DNA of 64,000 nt from contig NC_063265.1 in assembly GCF_019578655.1 (NCBI RefSeq), positions 8,280,501 through 8,344,500 of the forward strand, in the 5' to 3' direction. The number at the start of each line of letters is the position of its first letter. Position 1 is the stretch's first letter. Positions 59,801 to 64,000 of the stretch are shown here, in pieces. The notes under the pieces are model-generated. The model made no database searches. It was not told where the DNA came from and saw only the letters and a program-made list of their open reading frames with translations. The stretch comes from Ricinus communis. Lineage: Eukaryota > Streptophyta > Magnoliopsida > Malpighiales > Euphorbiaceae. The translations under genes and the position numbers were made by a program.

Positions 59801-60429
59801 TTGTTCTAGGCCAGTTGTCATAGACTCAACAAGTTGTTTATAGAATGCCTACTACTAAGTGAAGAATTTCTACTTCATTTAATAAAGGAAGGGGGGAGGT
59901 AGTTTCGCTTAGGGAGCTTTATAAGGCCGACCACTACATAAGCTGTTGTTGGAGAAAGCTCGAAGAGCTTCCCTTTATTCACTTTGTGGTAGCCGCACAA
60001 CACATAGCTGGAATTTAGAAGGCCCATACTACCTTCCTAACCCTTCGCTTCGAAGGACCGTAGATCGAAAAGCGCCTTCTAAACCACCTCATTCTCATTC
60101 ATCCAAAAGAGAGGGGAAGGGGCCTATGTCTTTTCATAACCCCTGCAAATTTTACCTTATCTACAGCCGAAGCCAATCTCCTATAGGTCCTATCATCATG
60201 CTGCAGAAGTACGGTAAACTTGGCCAAAATAGAACACCCGGAGAACCCACCCTTTCTTCTTCAATAAAACCAACCCTTTTTCTTGCCAGTGCTGATGCAA
60301 TGCGCACATAGATAAGGAAAGCAGAATCCCAGTGGGGGGAAGAATGGGGTCGGTGCCTTTCTTTACAGCCTAAACTCGTATTTGTTAGCCGTGGGGAACT
60401 ACTGCTCAGTCGGAGATTCTCTATGCCCC

Positions 60430-60597
60430 ACCTCTTTAGTGTAGTTGTATTTAATTTCTTACACACGAAATGATCCTCAAACTGGAACTAAAGGTAATGA
60501 ATAACCTGAGACACAGCCCTTTCCTTTTATTTTTTGAAGAGTAATAGCAAATCTGAGCTAGAAGCTCACCAATCAATCTTTGAGCGAGAGGGGAGGT
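60430..60597. repeat. Direct repeat B within NUMT
   Basis: Diverged copy of 57766-57942, same orientation, 2.65 kb away. It marks the right end of the mitochondrial block. Confidence 0.85.
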
Positions 60598-60650
60598 ACC
60601 TCACTTTAAGACAAATGAATAAAGGGGCCTTACTTAGATGCCTCTTTCGG

Positions 60651-61629
60651 ACCGTTTGAAAAATGCATAATTAGAAGGGAATGATAGCATTTCATGGAAA
60701 TTCTGTGCCTGAAAAGCATGGATTTTGGGCGGGTGGGAATCAAATTCATTAAAATTCTTGCTCAATACCTGCAATCCGAAAACTGAGAAGAAGAAAAAGG
60801 AATTCATTTCTACATTCTTTCTATCAATCAGGAAAATGCAATAATGTCTACGACTTTTGAAAACAAAACATTACTACTAGTCATATTTTAATTGACAACC
60901 AGAAACTTTTCATGTTTCTTTTTCTTTTTTGGACAGCCTTTCTTTTTCCTCTTCTATTTTAAGAAAATTAAATTTAAAGAACAAAAATAGAGTTAATTGT
61001 TAACAGTAAAATTACCTTAAAGCAAAGCTCTTATAACGGCGGAGAACAAATTACATAAAGCATCTTGTCTTTTACGTTTGAACTTCAATGGAGGGAAGCT
61101 TCTGACAGTGCACTTATTATAGTTAAATTTGAGCAACAATAAATGGCCATTGCAATTTTAAAAGAAAAAGGAAAAACTGATGAAAAGAAATTCAAATCAT
61201 TTAGTTTCTTTCCGGGTCTAATTTAATTTATTTTCTGAAAACAGTAGAAGCTGCCATATGAATATAAATGCATGGACAGTGGACAGTATCCTTGAGGTAG
61301 CAGTGAAGCATGTGAAGCTATGAATTAAGTGAATAAAAGAAATCTGGAGGCAGTTGCCTCTGTAATTAATTTGATGTTCAACTTTCTACATTACAAAAGA
61401 ATACAATAAGCAGTCATCCATGAAAAAATGGAAAACTGATACTAGCATTTCACCTTCTTGGTCCTGCCGATCTTTCACATACATGAAGCGTTGCACAAGA
61501 AACAAGATCATATCTAGCCTGTTCTCCAACATGACAGATGAAAGAAAGGGAAGGGCAAAAGAAAATTATAGAACTAATGAAGGAATGTCATTGAACAAAT
61601 GCATCTCGACAAGAAAAAATGGTCTCCTA
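60651..61629. other. 3' flank and 3' UTR of CSLD gene
   Basis: No other gene is seen. About 250 bp next to the stop codon is likely 3' UTR on the minus strand. Confidence 0.5.
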
Positions 61630-64000
61630 TCAAGGGAACTGGAATGAGCCTCCAATTTGGTCAGTATTTGAGGGGGGATTGATGGCCACCCAGAGGAGGG
61701 ATATGGTGATTGCTATAAGTCCTGACCACACAAAAACAATGGTCGGTGTCCTCCCTCGTCTTCCCATCAGCCCTTTGGCAAAAGGGTAGAGATGAGCCAA
61801 GACCCAGAAACTGAAGAAAACTCCACCTATTAAACGGCTCCACTGTGGTATCACACTGTATATTGTTCGGCTAAATCCGACTGCGATTGCTATTAAGTTG
61901 ACCATCATGATCACGATTGGTGGTATCATTAAAGAAGTCCATTTGACAACGTAGAGATCAGCAAACTCATCATCCACATCATCACCAGCTGATTTTGATG
62001 TCAAGGTGAAAGAAATTTCAATTCCTGCAACAACCTTCAACAGCCCTTGAAGCACAGCAGCAAGGTGAGCACTAGTACCTCCAATCAACCAAAATTGTTC
62101 ATTTCTCCACCACTCCTCTAGTTCAATGCCAGACCATTTGATCTCAAGCAAAGCTAGTAAGCATAAAGTCAAAGAGATGACAAGGAGGTAGACAAGGAAA
62201 GTGACATTAAGCGTCTGAACAATGAACTGGCCAGAGAAGAGCGATAGTGCAGGCAGGAAGCAGTAAACAATCAAGAAGATGGACGTAAAAGGGTAGATAC
62301 CGACGTTGAGATATGCTATCCTCTGTAGTAGTTTCATTCTTGGGCTGGCTAGAAGGGCATTGTTGCGGGAGAAGAAAATCTCAACAGAACCAGTAGCCCA
62401 CCTGAGGACTTGATGAAGCCTATCTGTGAGATTAATGGGAGCAGTGCCACGGAAGGCATCGCGCTTGGTCACACAGTAAACTGATTTCCATCCCCTGTTG
62501 TGCATCCTATAACCAGTGACAACATCTTCTGTAACAGAACCATAAATCCACCCAATTCTGTGTCCCCACTCTGTCTTGTCTTCATACCAGCAAGAAATGA
62601 CACTGATTGCCTCTGCAACAGTTGATGCATCTAGAAGGTCACGAGGAATTGTAAGAGCACCAGGTGGGCGGCCATTCTTAACAGCTGGGTGATCTGCAAG
62701 GGGACGACCTTGAAATTCAGCCACTGGAATTGAATCAACGAGGAATGTTGAGTTGCCAAACTTCTTAGGGAACAGAGAAAGGTTCATCTCTTCGTCATCA
62801 GAATCACCCATTCTTAATGCCCTATTCTCTTCCGGGGTGTTTCCAACAGAAGAATGCTTCTTGCGACGGGAAAAGCAACAGTCGCAGCAACCTGGGTGGT
62901 GTTCTTTTGCTCGAGGAGGGTCAAAGCCATACAGGGCTGTTCTTCTAAAGAGACATCCAGTTCCAACATAGACAGGGCCCATGAGACCATCAAGAGCACG
63001 CATATTAACATCAAAGAAAACCGTGTTGTGATTGGCATATCTATCAGAAGGGTCAATACCCTCGAATCTCTGAGGGAACTGAACATAACAAATGCGGTCA
63101 CCTCCTCGATCCATCATGAAGCACATGCCTTCCCTCATTGCTTGGGAATTGTAAATATAGTGGTCACAATCAAGGTTGAGAATGAATGGGCCATTAGACA
63201 TGATGGCTGAGGCTCTAACAAGTGCATTCATGGCCCCTGCCTTCTTATTGTGATCATAGCCTGGCCGTTTCTCACGAGAGACATAAACAAGTAAAGGCAA
63301 ACGAATATCTACATCAGTAAAGTCTATAATCTTCGTATCATCAGCAGTTCCATGCAATGGTTCATCACTAGGAGGTTTCAACATCACCTGCACCAAAAGA
63401 ATCCATTATTTCAGCCTCCTGAAATCTAGTTTTATTTTACTGTTTCCTATTGTCATTCCAGTCCCTAATTAACTAATTAGCCTTCAATAACATCATTGAA
63501 ATTTGAAACCACCCATCAGAAAAACAACTAGTTCACTTATCAGCTAGTTTGAAGACCAACATAGAACACTTTGCAATAAAATATATACCTGTATAATACC
63601 AGCATGGTCACCCTTAGAATGCTCGGGAGCAGACTGCATCCAAGTTCCTGGCCAATGAGTACCATCTGCCATCCATGTAGCTTTTGGGATCTTTACACTC
63701 TCCACAGGTTCATCATCTCTGTTCTGTCTTTGAAGTTTCATGGCCTTAATTTCCTCACGAGCGTGAAAGGCATCAGATCGGCGGCGAATAGAATCAGGCA
63801 AGCCATTGATTCGAACCTTGAATTCATCATATTCACGCTTTACCCTCCTCCGATCCTTAACAAAATCAGGACGCACTTTGTTCTTGTAAGGATCCCTCTT
63901 CAAATTGAAGTAAGATTCTGGATTCCTGGGCTCAATATCATGTTTACGACAGAAAGGCACCCAAATATTAGCAAAACTTGCTGCTTCTGCCATGGCCTCA
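61630..64000 (-). CDS. CSLD: Cellulose synthase-like D glycosyltransferase, C-terminal part
   Basis: Two exons on the minus strand: 64000-63589 (continues beyond the window) and 63387-61630, with stop TGA at 61632-61630. The intron is 201 bp. About 720 residues are visible of the family's usual 1100-1200. Seen in order: [20 protein letters not shown], the plant-conserved region, LDCDHY (second catalytic Asp), [20 protein letters not shown], a CCDCC cysteine cluster, [17 protein letters not shown] (TED), [12 protein letters not shown] (QxxRW), then about six membrane helices and a short tail. It is a GT2 processive beta-glycan synthase; CSLD proteins act in tip-growing cells and cell-plate wall synthesis (family knowledge). 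The D, D, TED and QxxRW residues visible here are intact. The exact CSLD member (D2/D3 versus D5) cannot be settled without the N-terminus. Confidence 0.92.

Larger units (their letters stand above)
56794..60650. mobile_element. Nuclear mitochondrial DNA insertion (NUMT), rearranged
   Basis: Base composition changes abruptly from very AT-rich to near-balanced, and the left end is a recognisable cox1 fragment. The rest looks like plant mitochondrial intergenic sequence (CTTCACTTAGTAGTAGGCA-type wording in reverse complement near 59850, GGCCGGCCCTAGCTTGC at 57369). It contains a large diverged inverted repeat, tandem and direct repeats, and no intact gene. Open frames such as 58156-58359, 58712-58999 and 59946-60311 match nothing I know. 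The right border is judged by the return of AT-rich DNA near 60650. Confidence 0.82.

Noticed and set aside
1..64000. CRISPR arrays, operons, bacterial-type systems, rRNA genes
   Set aside because: None seen. The window is a plant nuclear sequence with spliced genes.

Overview
This is a plant nuclear window. It has spliced genes with GT-AG introns, AT-rich intergenic DNA, LTR retrotransposons primed by initiator tRNA-Met, a hAT element, and a block of mitochondrial-type DNA. The gene set (4CL, CSLD, an EMB976-type PPR protein, SMG9, NDUFS6) is that of a eudicot. Euphorbiaceae such as castor bean is my guess from protein style, not something shown here.

Layout. 1-2.3 kb: last three exons of a plastid-type MFS sugar transporter (+). 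3.5-6.0 kb: small four-exon basic protein with a ribosome-biogenesis-style promoter (+). 8.7-24.9 kb: an array of three copies of a Pro/Tyr-rich small-protein gene. Copies 1 and 2 are intact and copy 3 is a pseudogene. The array has been broken up by an internally deleted Ty3/gypsy element (11944-15292), a nearly full-length but dead Ty1/copia element (16399-21714) and a non-autonomous hAT element (21833-23059). 25-27.6 kb: AT-rich DNA with no gene seen. 27.7-30.1 kb: SMG9-like gene (+). 32.2-37.9 kb: eight-exon PPR gene (+). 39.4-42.3 kb: complex I subunit NDUFS6 (+). 43.4-47.3 kb: six-exon 4-coumarate:CoA ligase (-), with a SINE in intron 1 and AC elements upstream. 48.5-49.7 kb: element with long terminal inverted repeats. 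51.3-52.2 kb: dUTPase pseudogene. 52.6-53.0 kb: secreted eight-cysteine peptide gene (+). 55.1-55.8 kb: fasciclin-like protein (-). 56.8-60.65 kb: nuclear insertion of mitochondrial DNA, identified by a cox1 fragment at its left end and containing a large inverted repeat. 61.6-64.0 kb: C-terminal part of a cellulose synthase-like D gene (-), running off the window.

The genes are unrelated housekeeping and cell-wall functions and do not form a pathway cluster. I see no evidence of a novel multi-gene system. The most informative region is the three-copy small-gene array. There, coding and proximal promoter sequence of copies 1 and 2 stayed almost identical while flanks diverged, and an LTR element landed about 180 bp upstream of the copy-2 TATA box. 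Exon boundaries were set by eye from splice consensus, reading-frame phase and family resemblance. No alignment or expression data were available.
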